Shown piece after piece: positions 32,875-43,604 of a DNA stretch of 64,000 bases. A program made the position numbers and the translations under genes. Location of the stretch: NCBI GenBank assembly GCA_012934845.2, contig WNNJ02000087.1, positions 62,001 through 126,000 of the forward strand, written 5' to 3'. This stretch comes from Pomphorhynchus laevis (lineage: Eukaryota > Acanthocephala > Palaeacanthocephala > Echinorhynchida > Pomphorhynchidae). Numbering within the stretch: position 1 is the stretch's first letter; each line of letters opens with the position of its first letter. Below the pieces are notes generated by a model. That model was not told the DNA's origin, did not search any database, and worked only from the letters and a program-made list of their open reading frames with translations.

Positions 32875-34790
32875 TGTAACGGGTTTCGTCTTGCAGGGAC
32901 CAACATCTTTATGAGAAAAGATCTCTTACCAGAGGAAAGAAAATTACAGAAATCGGCACTCACTGAACTTAAGGATCGTAAAGCGAACGGTGAAAGTAAT
33001 TTGATTATAAAAAATTTTCGAGTAGTGCGGCGCAGAATCTCTTCGCGTTTTTAGATCCCTTCCAAACCTTCAGAAGTGAGCAAGGATGATCTTCGTCTAC
33101 TCTGTGACGCACCACCTATAAGCTCCCTCTAGGTTGTTTATCCGAAAAATTATACCTCCGTTACCACGGAATTGTTCCCGACGTAGTTCAGTCTACGAAC
33201 ATCTTCCCCAATTTGCGCATACTTTACACAAACATACTTAGCATTTACCATAAATTAGATGAATTGACTGTCCGTTTGTCGAAGACGCGTTACGATATAA
33301 TACCTCTCACTGAGACCTGACTAAGTATAGACATACTTAATTCTGAAATAAGTATCGAGGGATATACTCTCATTCGTGGGGATAAACAATGCCGCAGGGG
33401 TGATGGTGTTACTCTTTATATAAGAGACTCATTATCTGTAAAAATAGTCGAATTTAGTAATTCTTCTGAATGATATTATTTGTGGGTATCTATTAACCAA
33501 GGGATTATTATGTGTCGACTTCCAAAGGAGCTGAAGCTCGTAAGGAAGCATCACATCGAATAAAAAAAAAACAAAAAAAACGTAAAAAACATCAAGAGTT
33601 CACGAGGTCAAGCTTTAGGCTTTCTTTGAATTGCACAGCAGAAGAGCTGTTGATTACACCAGGTGATAATCCATTCCATCGTTTACAGACGCGATCCATC
33701 ACTGTCGTGCAATTTGTTCGATGCTTCAAACATAGCTCGTGTCCACGTAACATTGAGGATTCACGAAGACAGAACAGCTGCTTACACGGATGGTTAGGCA
33801 CGCGCAGCGACATTAGGAACCTAATGTTCGGTATATTTCACCGACCTCTGTGTTCGTCAACTGCCTCTATTCAATCCTTTCTGCTTAGTCATGTAAAAAT
33901 GTCTAAAGAGGGAGATTTGGTTATCGTAGGAGACTTTAATATGCCAAAAGTAAACTGGAAGGATTATGTTCCCATTTGTGGATGTGATCATGGTTCTTGT
34001 GAACTCTTAGAAGTTTTTAATACTTTAAAGTATTTCAGCATATCCATATGCATACGCGATATAGGAAGGATAAGTCTTCTTTGCTCGTCATTTGTCTTAC
34101 TGTCAACGATAATGCTATTGGGAATATTAAGTACGGTCCTCCAATCGGTTCAAGTGATCATGCTTTCATCGATTTTATTATTAACCTTGATCTCAAGGTA
34201 TCTTCTAATTGTAATAAATTTCCGAATTTCAAGAAAGCCGATTATTCCACTATTATAACTCTTCTCTCAAATATTCAATCGCCCAACCCTTATATTTTAG
34301 GAATACCGTCAGCGTGGGACTTTTTCCGAAATACTTTACTCTCAATATTATTGGCACATACACCTGTATGCTCTATTCGAAAAAGACTGAAGCATCCTGT
34401 ATGGGTGGATGCGTCCCTACTATCTCTTCTAGTAGAACGAGATCGCACCTTCCTGGATTTTAAACGAAGTATTAGATCTTTCTCCTCATACAAGGTTATT
34501 AGAAATAGAGTCACTTCGATTAAACGAAGTAAACGTCATACCTACATTACTAGCATGAGTAAGTCCTTCAATCATAATTCTCGAAATATATTTAGTTTTA
34601 TTCGTGGTCAGAGATATTCTCAATGAGATTCGTTTAGCTTAATAAACCCAGAGGAAAATTCTATCAATAATGCGATCGAAATTGCAGAAGCATTTGCAGA
34701 TCATTATAAACTTCCTAGCGTATCGAGTCCTTCAAATGATAGTTACTTTCAGTTACTTTCATCTGATATTATCGATTAGAACACGGTTAC
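32875..34790 (+). mobile_element. LINE family C-like, copy 3 (ORF1 end and endonuclease)
   Basis: ORF1 C-terminus: RLAGTNIFMRKDLLPEERKL then ESNLIIKNFRVVRRRIS (to 33,054). Endonuclease pieces: NILSIYHKLDELTVRLSKTR and PLTET (33,200-33,320), VIVGDFNMPKVNWKDY (33,915), GSSDHAFIDFIINLDL (34,150). The linker to the RT runs to 34,780 (VWVDASLLSLLVERDRTFLD). The RT itself is missing. A minus-strand LINE fragment interrupts the endonuclease at 33,510-33,818. Several frameshifts and stops are present. Confidence 0.72.
33510..33818 (-). mobile_element. LINE 3' fragment nested in LINE C-like copy 3
   Basis: The minus strand reads LRGHELCLKHRTNCTTVMDR and VCKRWNGLSPGVINSSSA, a LINE RT C-terminus. The A/T-rich tail of the insertion is at the low-coordinate end (~33,560, read on minus as a T/A run). 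An 80-bp piece of the same element, ~97% identical, lies at 35,279-35,362 on the same strand. Confidence 0.65.
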
Positions 34791-35362
34791 GACGATCATT
34801 TTCATAACTAGTTTCTATCTTTGCTGTGATTGAAGTTCTGTAATTTGTTGAATCTTGATTTTTAGCAGTATTTATGGATACTGATATTTGTAAGAATTTA
34901 TAATAACCAAGACAATTTTTTAAAGACAACTTGTAAATTTACTACGGCACGATCTTGCAGAACGTAACGCTACTTAAGCTGTTCTGGCCATTAAAAATCC
35001 AAAATCTACACGGATGTTGGTTATGCACACATTGTATGGGCGATTGTTCTGTTTCATACCCAATTTGTACAATTATCTTGAAAATTATCTGCGCGTCGTC
35101 ACCCAATGCTTTATTACATGATCGAACAAAAGTTTGCGTCTTCAAAGTTTAAAACTCGTTCCCCGTACTTTCCTAGTTTTCTTTTCGCATGGTAACTTAG
35201 ATTCTTCAAAGTTATCGAGTTTGCGTCTTCAAACTTTAAAACTCGTTCCCCGTACTTTCCTAGTTCTCTTTTATGTTACGTGTCCACGTAACATTGAGGA
35301 TTCACGAAGACAGAACAGTTGCTTACACGGATGGTTAGGCACGCGCAGCGACATTAGGATGT
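34791..35362. other. Non-coding stretch with an 87-bp tandem repeat
   Basis: GTTTGCGTCTTCAAA begins two copies of a repeat at 35,132 and 35,219 (offset 87 bp), each continuing ACTCGTTCCCCGTACTTTCC. Downstream, 35,279-35,362 duplicates 33,737-33,818. Nothing else is recognised; the stretch from 34,791 to 35,130 shows no gene. Confidence 0.6.
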
Positions 35363-37000
35363 TCTCTTGACGATCGATGCCGACAACGCATTTAATCGTG
35401 TAAATAAAGGCGTGGCCTTGCAAAACCTTGACAGAGTCTGCCCTGCATTATCGACAGTCTTACAGAATATTTATCATAAACCGACAATGCTTGCTACAGG
35501 AAATGAAATTATGTGGTCAGTCGAAGTCTTCACACAAGGTGGCATGTTTTCAATGGCCGCATTCGCTGCTACAACCCTCCCGTTGATTAAAAATATAAAG
35601 AAGGAATATTTCAGTGTCTATCAATACTTGAATACAGATGATGGTAATGTGGTTGGCATACCACATACATAAAGAAAATACTCGAACAAATTGAAGATCA
35701 AGGTCCCGCATACGGTTTCCACGTCAATCCAAACAAATCCAGAATTTACTCAAATAGACTCAGTGTTACGTATCTGCAATCAATATTTAAGGATACATTA
35801 TTCCCAGTTGTTGAGGATGGACTTATTGTACTGAGGGCACCGATCGGTAACGCAGACTTAATAGAGAGCTATACAAGCACAAAGGTATCCGAGATATCTG
35901 ATTCGATATCTCGCCTTTGTAACGTCGGTCATCTGGATCTCCAAATTGCATACACCGCGCTTGTCAGGTCTATTCAGCACAAATGGAGTCATTTGCAGCG
36001 TTCAAATCAATGTCAGGATAATTGGTTCGATCCAATTGTATTTTCTGTGAAAAGTTTCCTTCGTGAATGTGCTGGAAGCGATGTAGTCGAAAATGATATT
36101 CTATGGAGAATCTTAAAGCTAAGCTATGGCAACGGTGGAATTGGTATTAGAGATCCTACTTGTTCATCCACTTTCGAATATGAAGCTTCGCAAGAGCTAT
36201 GCGCACCTTGTCTAGAAGGATATGAGGTTTTAACCTTGAACAAAAACAGAGGACGATTCTGTAGAAGATTCGGACGACGAAAATTTCCTACGATAAAATT
36301 TATCATTCGGAAATCTTTCAAGTTGCGGATGCGACTAAAGACGTCAATCGAGCAATTAGTCAAGAAGGGATCTCCTCTTGGCTTTCTGTATACCCCACAA
36401 ACGACTTGGACACTCGAATAAGTTGTGAAGAATTCCGTGATGCAATCACGTCGAGATATAGTCTTTTACAAAAAGATGCCCCAAGGTTGTGTGAATATGG
36501 AGAGCTTACTTCCATATCTCATTCATTCTCTTGTAGACTTGGCAGACTACCATCAATGCGCCATGATATAATTTGTGATATTCTGGCACGTCAATTGACA
36601 AAGAAACGTCCGAACGATAAAACTGAGCTTATCTTGAGTACTGTCAATATCAGTGTACATTTTCGGAATATTACAACTTATGATGACGATGCTAGGTTAG
36701 ATATCTCATGTTCAGGGTTGTATTGTCACAAATCGGTGCGTAAGTTCCTAGATGTATGCGTTTTCAACGCGTTCGCACTATCAAACATGACAAAATATAC
36801 TGACGCACATTTCGAGTTCAATAGCAATAGAAAAAGGATCAAATACCTCGAGACAGTTACCCTCATTGAGCACGCGTCATTCATACCCGAAATATTCTCA
36901 AGCATGGGTGGCGCTGGCCAGGAAGCCTCTATTCTACTGAGGAGGATGGCTCGGATGCTAGCTAAGAAAAAAGTACATCATACCAAACACAAATAGCGAA
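35363..37000 (+). pseudogene. RLE-RT element fragment c (RT core through nuclease-like domain)
   Basis: The best single piece of this family. RT core: TIDADNAFNRVNKGVALQNL (motif A), FTQGGMFSMAAFAATTLPL (motif B; TQGDP in relatives I recall), and YLNTDDGNVVG (motif C, two Asp kept). Next come GPAYGFHVNPNKSRIY, LQIAYTALVRSIQHKWSHL, GNGGIGIRDP, and a Cys/His finger: CEYGELTSISHSFSC with the next H in RH. Then RLPSMRHDIICDILA, DDDARLDISCSGLYCHKSVR, FLDVCVFNAFALSN and FIPEIFSSMGGAGQEAS, ending at 36,996. Three frame breaks are apparent (near 35,670, 36,360, 36,420). The Cys/His finger followed by the nuclease-like domain is the R2-type order. The C-terminal basic tail is lacking. Confidence 0.75.
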
Positions 37001-37089
37001 GTTTCGTTCGAAGCTGAGTATCGGCCTTTGCAGGATGGCTTCACGGTGCCATAATATATATTTTTTAAAATCAAATTTATGTGTATAAA

Positions 37090-37500
37090 TAACAATTCAG
37101 GGTTACCCGCAAATGAATCCCAGTATTATTAAAATGTCAGTGTGCTGTTTGTTCCCGGCGATATATGCCGTTCTGCACCGGATTTCAACGCGTAGATCTT
37201 GGGGCTCGTAAACAGGCAGAGACGGCCCGGACAAGCTCGAATCTTATTTTCCTTTTATGTAGGACGAGGGCGTCTCCATAGGGGACATTGCGTAGGCTAG
37301 CATTGCCTACATATTTCGCTGCAACTGTCTTTAGAACTTTAATTGACTCATTTCCGATGCCACCTGAAGTTGAAAATATCAATGGGACGAATTTTGCCGT
37401 TCGATTTTCTCTGCTCTTTCATTGTATTTTGCAAGTTTACGATTTTCATTGAATTCGAAGGACGCATCGAGGCTTCTGCTGACAGTCGATTGTGCATGGA
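37090..37500 (-). pseudogene. RLE-RT element, C-terminal fragment on minus strand
   Basis: The minus strand reads SLDASFEFNENRKLAKYNER, then KFVPLIFSTSGGIGNESIKV, NVPYGDALVLHKRKIRFELV and AVSACLRAPRST. The 3' UTR with CATTTGCGGGTAACCC follows at ~37,115-37,095. Positions 37,061-37,312 repeat 38,690-38,939 (~90% identity). It lies tail-to-tail with fragment c. Confidence 0.68.
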
Positions 37501-37504
37501 TTGA

Positions 37505-38665
37505 GAATACATTTACATCTATTACTACTAATAATAACATTCGCCCCGACAGCAAAAGTAATAATTAAGATAGGCCGGTCTTCTTCTGGTCCTCTCTTCT
37601 TGTTTTGGAATTATGGCAGGCTCCATGAAGTTTTTGTTGTCGTCAAATACAGGGGGATCCTTGTGTATGGCACATTATTCTATTTGAGAAAAACTTTTTA
37701 TGAAAACCGTCTCATTATACATGCTCGCTTTCTTTGATTACCAAACTTCAAATGTCTGGGAATTCAACGGCAGGCGTAAATTGGATGACACTATCTAGTA
37801 AGAGTTGCTTCGAATTCCAAATCGATACACGCGAACGAAACGGCGCCGTTTCTATTAAGGCGAAACGTTTCTGCAGGATAAACGACATGGTTTGCTCTCT
37901 AGTAAGATAAGCTAATTTCGAAGACGAAACCTTTCGGGACAAGCAAAAGAAGAATCTAAGGAAATTCCATTTTATTCTATCAATTTGCTCAAAATTCCGA
38001 ATAGACAAATCTTGCCAAATATCCGATAACCCATATGTAACACTTGGAAGAAGCATCATTTGAAAATATTTAATGTCTGTAGGATATTTTGTTGAACGTA
38101 AAAGATTGACCGTACTCATACAAAAAGCAACCTTACATGCAATTATATCAAAATGATTAGTAAAACTCCACTTAGAGGACATATTAAAGTCAAGATAGCA
38201 GAATTGCGAAAACATTTGCAAATTTATACCGTCATAGGTAAAAGCATTATTTCGTGATAACTTACCACCCTCTCAGAATTTGAATACTTGTTTCGCTAGA
38301 TTAATCTGCAAACTATTTGCCATACAATACAGTTTGAGCCTAACCACTGATGAACTCACATCGCCTATTTTCGACGAATATACAATCAGATCATCTGCAT
38401 ATGAAAGACAAGAATAGTTAGATTCACATATATATGCTGGCAGATCATATACAAATAGACATATCAAAAGTGAGCTAAGATGGTCATCCTCAGGAACGCC
38501 CTTAATTTGTTGAAAATAATCTGAATGCCGGAACATCCGAGAATTTCGGCGTGCGCTGAACAGTGTATCGCTTTCATAGGAAGTCGAACCTGATTTGGAT
38601 TTTTTTGTTTTACTGACATTGTACTTTTTTTACATTGAGATCCAGCCAAACGAGCCACCGCTCCT
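37505..38665 (-). mobile_element. LINE family D, copy 1 (RT palm to 3' end)
   Basis: On the minus strand: IKGVPEDDHLSSLLICLFVY (motif B region), SCLSYADDLIVYSSK (motif C), LYCMANSLQINLAK (D), then FCYLDFNMSSKWSFTNHFD, LPSVTYGLSDIWQDLSIRNF and SRVSIWNSKQLLLD, ending near 37,748. The 3' UTR has GACGGTTTTCATAAAAAG and ends in a TTATTATTAGTAGTAATA tail near 37,510. One frameshift (near 38,275) separates motif D from the C-terminal part. The RT differs clearly from families A-C. Confidence 0.75.
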
Positions 38666-38689
38666 CGGCTGTTGTATACTAATAATAAT

Positions 38690-39762
38690 TTTTTTTAAAT
38701 AATCAAATGTATTTGTATAAATAACAATTCGGGGTTACCCGCAAATGAGTCCCAATATTATAAAAATGTCAGTATGCTGTTTGCTCGCGGCGATATATTC
38801 CGTTCTGCACCGGATTTCGACATGTAGATCTCGGGGCTCGTAAACAGGCAGAGACGGCCCGTACAAGCTCGAAGCTTTTTTTATGTAGGACGAGGGCGTC
38901 TCCATAGGTAACATTGCGTTGGCTAGCATTGCCTACATAAAAAATTATTATTATACCACATCTTAACGTGCATTATTATTACGCGATGTCGTGAGAACCT
39001 CAAAGTCTGTATCATTTGGGACCATAGATAGCACTGGTTCCACTTCCACACCAGAACAAATTTCTGAAAGAGCTTTTGCTATTATGTCACGGATAGCGTC
39101 ATGGCGAATTATAGTTAGTCCGTGACACTTACATGCCAAAGCGTGACTCACATTGAGGATTTCACCACACTTATATTTGGTCCCTATCAGTTCGCCTGTA
39201 GTCCACCCATATCTTGCACATAACCCATCTCTGATCTGGTTCGGAGTTAGCTGAAAACGGTGCTGGTCAAGTGGCAATGAACTCAGCCATGCAGAAGCTC
39301 CGTATCTTGATGCATGTGAAATCACTCGAGACACTGCTTCATCACACTGCGCCAGTGCCTGCTGAAGTCGCACGGTGAATTCATTATGACTTTGTGTGCC
39401 CAACTGTTTCAAGGTGCTCATCTGTAGATCGCGTAATTCGTTACTGGATATTGCGCTCTTGAAGGTGTCACTAAGGGCAAATGATGATCTATAGACAATT
39501 GTTATAGAAAACACTGGATCTACGATGCCAAGTCCTCCAAAGTTTAAAACTTAAAGGCGATGTTAACATACAGTTGCACGTCTCGTTTAAATTTTGTTTT
39601 GTTATTGCGGGTATTAATCGATCTTTTAAAGCTCTTTGTAGGCTCTCCATATATGTATGCTCACATGGTACGGTTCTCATGTAATAAGTCCACTTGAATT
39701 GTACTGATTTCGTTAAGCCGGTATATGCCGCTTGAGGATCCAGTTCTGCAATGCACGTCTTA
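38690..39762 (-). pseudogene. RLE-RT element fragment d (post-RT region, finger, nuclease start, tail)
   Basis: The minus strand reads LDPQAAYTGLTKSVQFKWTY and YMRTVPCEHTYMES, then SRYGASAWLSSLPLDQHRFQ, IRDGLCARYGW, the finger YKCGEILNVSHALAC, LTIIRHDAIRDIIAKALSEI and VEVEPVLSMVPND, ending at a TTSRNNNAR/stop at 38,963. After a gap covering the ARLDI-DVCVFN part, the tail (YGDALVLHKK, ELVRAVSACLRAPRST) and the 3' motif follow at 38,940-38,740. One frame break occurs near 39,510. I recall this arrangement (GAS.WL..LPL, then RDALC.RYGW, then C.CG) from uncharacterised cnidarian and bivalve RT proteins. Confidence 0.75.
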
Positions 39763-39844
39763 TTATTTTATATATAATAATTTTTTACGTATAATAATTT
39801 ATTATTAATAAAAATGATTACAGTGCATTGTATAATTGTCATCA

Positions 39845-40410
39845 AATTCTCTCTTCATACTTCCTAAAACGCTTATCCAGTAATCTCCGCAAGGAGATGG
39901 CTTTTATCAACGAAAACGCCAACCGACTTCTCAATTGCGTGATAATCAACCCATATGGTTGTCCTGATTCATCTGCGAGACGGTCAGCTGCCTTTTTTAG
40001 CAATCTCTGAAGCTCGATTCTATGACAACCAACAGATGACACGACAGCAGATATGAAAACGTCACCTTCTCTTCTATTGATTCGCTATGCATATTTCGAA
40101 TTTTTTCGAGTTGCATGATACGAAAACGCAGAATTTACTTCACTCGACATGGCGTACGTAGGAGCAAAATTATTGAAAACGCAAACGTCTATGTGTGACC
40201 GCTATGCCGTTCTATGCTTAAAGTCCGTGTATACAAGATCCATCCTGGCAGATCTATCGTGTGTCGTCGAATTTGCAGCGAAGACCATCTCTTCTGGTAC
40301 GGGTGTTAATTTGATATCAGCAGCGGCGCTTCCGAACACTTGCTTTATAATATCTCCCAGGATATCTCGAACAGCATTATGCCGTATGATTGTGAAACCA
40401 CCCACAATAA
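39845..40410 (-). pseudogene. RLE-RT element fragment e (nuclease-like domain to C-terminus)
   Basis: It starts on the minus strand right after the finger: GGFTIIRHNAVRDILGDIIK, then LTPVPEEMVF, DRSARMDLVYTDF and, in the next frame, IDVCVFNNFAPTYA, then VSSVGCHRIELQRLL, ADESGQPYGLIITQLRSRLA and FSLIKAISLRRLLDKR. It is 5'-truncated just ahead of the RHN motif, as is fragment f, which lies head-to-head with it 75 bp away. No 3' motif is seen at its end. Confidence 0.7.
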
Positions 40411-40485
40411 CAATAATTATAAAAAATATAATAACATTTGTAAAATTATTCTAATAAATATTGCTATAAAAAATAATATTACTAT

Positions 40486-41165
40486 ATTATGGCACGATTT
40501 TATGCGCAATCTTATAGCGGAAGAGTTGTCTGATGTCTGTAAGGACATAACGATTGAGCCGCAACTACGACCAGTTCCTGACCAGTTTTTGACGAAGACC
40601 ACATGCAGGAAGGAACAAGCACGATATGTCATTATTTGTTACGGGCTACTCGGAGGGTACATTGTGCGATCCTTTATGGATATATGCGTATAAAATCATT
40701 TGGCAACATCGTACATGACGATATGCCTGACAAGAAGCCATGCATATCACGACCAGAGAAAATACGCCAAATATGGACAGAGGATTGTAGCAAATCGAAA
40801 ATGCCAAGTTTGTAACGGTGACGTTCTCGAGTGCAGTTGGGATTGGACCAGATGCAGACAAACCACTGAAATTTATCACAAGAAAGAAGGCTGCTCAAAG
40901 ACGCTTGAGTTATCCACAAGAAATACGACAACTGCGCGTGATGGTGAGCATTACGGTGGCGTCCGTGGCATCATTGTGCATTCGCTCTACAATACATCGC
41001 TTTCAGCCCCCAATTTAAATTTGTGCACAGTTCGGATGCAATTTCTAATAGTGAGTTCAGCTGAATCTTAATCAAAATATTGAGGACAAAATATGACTAC
41101 TTATTAGGCCCATTTGCGGGAACCAAATTTTGTAATTGTTACAAGAATAAAAATTATATTATTAA
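40486..41165 (+). pseudogene. RLE-RT element fragment f (nuclease-like domain to 3' end)
   Basis: It reads LWHDFMRNLIAEELSDVCKD, ITIEPQLRPVPDQFL, EQARYVIICYGLLGGYIVRS and FMDICV (to ~40,693); then in other frames VTFSSAVGIGPDADKPLKFI and VSITVASVASLCIRS. The 3' UTR ends with GGCCCATTTGCGGGAACC at ~41,108 and an A/T-rich tail to ~41,165. ARLDI is altered to ARYVI, so the putative acid is lost. It has several breaks. Confidence 0.68.
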
Positions 41166-41542
41166 AAAAATATTATTAATATTATATTAATAAAAAGATT
41201 GAGATCTAATATACATACAATAAATAACATACAAACTACGATTACTATGATTACAACGATTACAACTATATTACTCCGTTACTACGATTACAACTTTGAC
41301 ATCGATTACAACGATTACTTCAACGATTAAAGAATTTAAAATGATCTTGATTTTAATAAGTTTTTACGATTTAAAATTTAAAATTGAAATAAATCAAATT
41401 CCATTGATACCGCAATAAACGAAATCTGTTGGTCGGATACATTGTTCATTAACGAATTTTTCGTTTGAAAAATTGATGGAAATTTGAATTCCAGTACAAT
41501 ATCTGTTTGAAATTCTAAGCTGCTAACAAATAACTATTTACA

Positions 41543-41640
41543 ATTATTCCTGTCAGTTCCAGATTATTCCTGTCAGTTTCAGATTATTCCTGTCAGTTCC
41601 AGATAATTCCTGTCAGTTCCAGATAATTCCTGTCAGTTTC
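41543..41640 (+). repeat. 20-bp tandem array, five units, in LINE B leader
   Basis: Five units of ATTATTCCTGTCAGTTCCAG (starts 41,543, 41,563, 41,583, 41,603, 41,623) with single-base changes, 46 bp upstream of the ORF1 ATG at 41,686. Its position matches the 13-bp array of copy 1 but its sequence is unrelated. Confidence 0.9.
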
Positions 41641-41685
41641 ATTCGCTACGCTCGCGGATTGAGCTCAATCTATCGATAAAAGGTC

Positions 41686-42828
41686 ATGCCTAAAAAAGCG
41701 CGATCTCAGATCCCTGTTCCTGATCAAGAATCTTTAACACCGGAATGCAATGATGGTTATACCAGCTTTGAAGTTGGATGCGATTCCAAAGATTGCGATG
41801 TATGAACACTTGTTCGTGTTAATATATCCGACCACTCGGTGTATAAACGTAAACATTTCACTTGCGGTTTTGTACATCAGTACGACTACTACAGTTATCC
41901 TGCTCATCTACTCCTGTATCACACACGACCACTCAGACCAATGCTGTTTTAGATGTTTCCTTCGCATCAACACCTGACTTCGCATCATATAATCCCATTA
42001 TTGAACCTACTCTCTCACACACTCCTCGTTCAACTACGTACCAAACTTCCATTAATCTTTCTCATTCTAACAATGCTAACGGTAAAGCTTTTCATCTCGT
42101 ACCTCCTCTTTCCTATTCCTCCCCCAATCTAAATAAATCTCAAACTTCTTTATTCTTTTCACGTACTCCTTACTCGACCTCCCCTGTATCACCTTTCAAT
42201 AATTTACACACTTCCATCAAAATCATTTCCAGTAACATATCCGATCAACTGATTCAACACTCCATTCCCGTCACTCATGCCCCCACCTATCTTAATTCTC
42301 CTTACTCTACCTCCCACGTATCACTTCCAAATAATTTACATCCTTCATTTAAAATCATATCCAGTCACATATCTGATCAACCGATTCAACACCCCGTTCC
42401 TGTCACACTTGCTCCAACCAATATTAATTCTTTATCAAGCACCCATGTCATTTCCACTTCTATCTGCTCATCTACCCCGACTCCTACCAGCTCTGTCCGT
42501 CCACCACTTCCAAGAAATCGTTTTCCTTCGCGCGATCGCTGTATAATCATATCAAACTTAGAGCTTTCCGAATCTGCTTCTCCACAATCTCGCCTCGATG
42601 ATGATGTATCTGCTTTCAGGTCTATCCTATCAGCCATTCTTCCTGATGATAACCCATCACTCTTCAATAATATCGCTCCTGTATCCTTTATTCGTTTAAA
42701 CAAATCCACTAAATCGAATCATCTCAGTCCTCCACTCTTAAAAATCGTTTTCCGACATAGTTCACATGCCTCTTCGGTACTCTCCCAACGTTTTAAACTT
42801 CTTACCACTTCATCTACTTGCCGTATCT
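41686..42828 (+). pseudogene. LINE family B ORF1, one stop and a frameshift
   Basis: From the ATG at 41,686: MPKKARSQIPVPDQESL, then the Cys pattern CDSKDCDV (TGA in place of the Trp codon at ~41,805) followed by KRKHFTCGF. From ~41,910 a second frame is open: a Ser/Pro/Thr-rich region with a ~100-bp internal repeat (NNLHTSIKIISSNISDQ and NNLHPSFKIISSHISDQ), then FPSRDRCIIISNLELSESAS, FIRLNKSTKSNHLSPPLLK and SSVLSQRFKLLTTSSTCRIF, where the deletion junction cuts off the final RNI...RW block. Confidence 0.75.
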
Positions 42829-43548
42829 TTGGCCTCATCGATCATCCACATAGTACACAATCTCACTTTCTTAGGCTTCCATTTCGATGATCACCTTTCC
42901 CTTAAACCCTTCGTCCGTGACAAGGTCCGCTCGTCTAACTTAATTCTTCGTGACATCCGCCGTATCCGCCCCCTTATCGACTTCCGTTCTTGTATGTCTC
43001 TTCTTTCATCGCTTCTTTTCCCTAAAATCGATTACTGCCTTAGCCTTTTCGCCAATTCTCCAAAATCCATCATCCTACCCCTACAACGAATAATCAACAC
43101 CGCCGTTCGAGTGCTTCTTTCGTCTCCGTCGCTTCGACCACACATCCACATATTTTGCCCAACTACTCCTGGCCCACCATCCACATCCGCATCAAACTCC
43201 GCCTTCTTCTCGTTACTTTTCGTCTCATCGCTGTCGGCTCCCCATCGTTCATCAACCTTCCTTTCTTAGACGATACTCGCCCCACCTCGCTATCGCTTCG
43301 TTCCTGTCATACCCTCTTACTCCACGTTCCTAATTACTCCAACAACTACGGTCTCCGATCCTTTCCTCGTCGCCGCCTCACTCGCCTGGAATCAACTCCC
43401 TCTCGACGTCCGCCGCGCCCCCTCTTTTATCACATTCAAACACCTCCGTTCACACCTTCTCGACACCTGATTCACAGTTTTGTTTTGTTGTGGTCATGTA
43501 AGCGTGCGCTGGCACGCATTTGCCACGTTAAAATAAATACCTTTTTTT

Positions 43549-43604
43549 AGTTAACATTAAGGATTAAGATTTACAATTTAAATGCTTAAGTAATTTTCAT
43601 CACA
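43549..43604 (-). repeat. Partial 3' LTR of Gypsy fossil 2
   Basis: It matches 47,363-47,418 (about 84% over 56 bp). It begins TGTGATGAAAATTAC on the minus strand directly after a GGCGGGGGAGAA purine tract, which sets the LTR boundary. Confidence 0.75.

Larger units (their letters stand above)
41199..43541 (+). mobile_element. LINE family B, copy 5 (ORF1 plus RT end, internally deleted)
   Basis: A leader with GAGATCTAATATACATACAA (41,199), a 20-bp tandem array, ORF1 (41,686-42,828), then a direct jump to the RT C-terminal third (42,830-43,470) and the family 3' UTR ending GCATTTGCCACGTTAAAATA at 43,535. The ORF1 part resembles the AT-rich subfamily (28 kb), whereas the RT part is nearly identical to the GC-rich subfamily at 4.4-5.1 kb. 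The element may therefore be a recombinant rather than a simple deletion. The 3' end abuts the Gypsy LTR at 43,549. Confidence 0.78.

Noticed and set aside
33512-33830. Plus-strand Lys/Arg-rich frame (KGAEARKEASHRIKKKQKK)
   Set aside because: It overlies the A-rich tail and antisense of a minus-strand LINE 3' fragment; no independent support.
37061-38939. Pair of LTRs (37,061-37,312 and 38,690-38,939)
   Set aside because: The repeats encode the RLE-RT C-terminal tail and 3' UTR, and the DNA between contains an unrelated LINE D fragment; two separate RLE-RT copies explain them.
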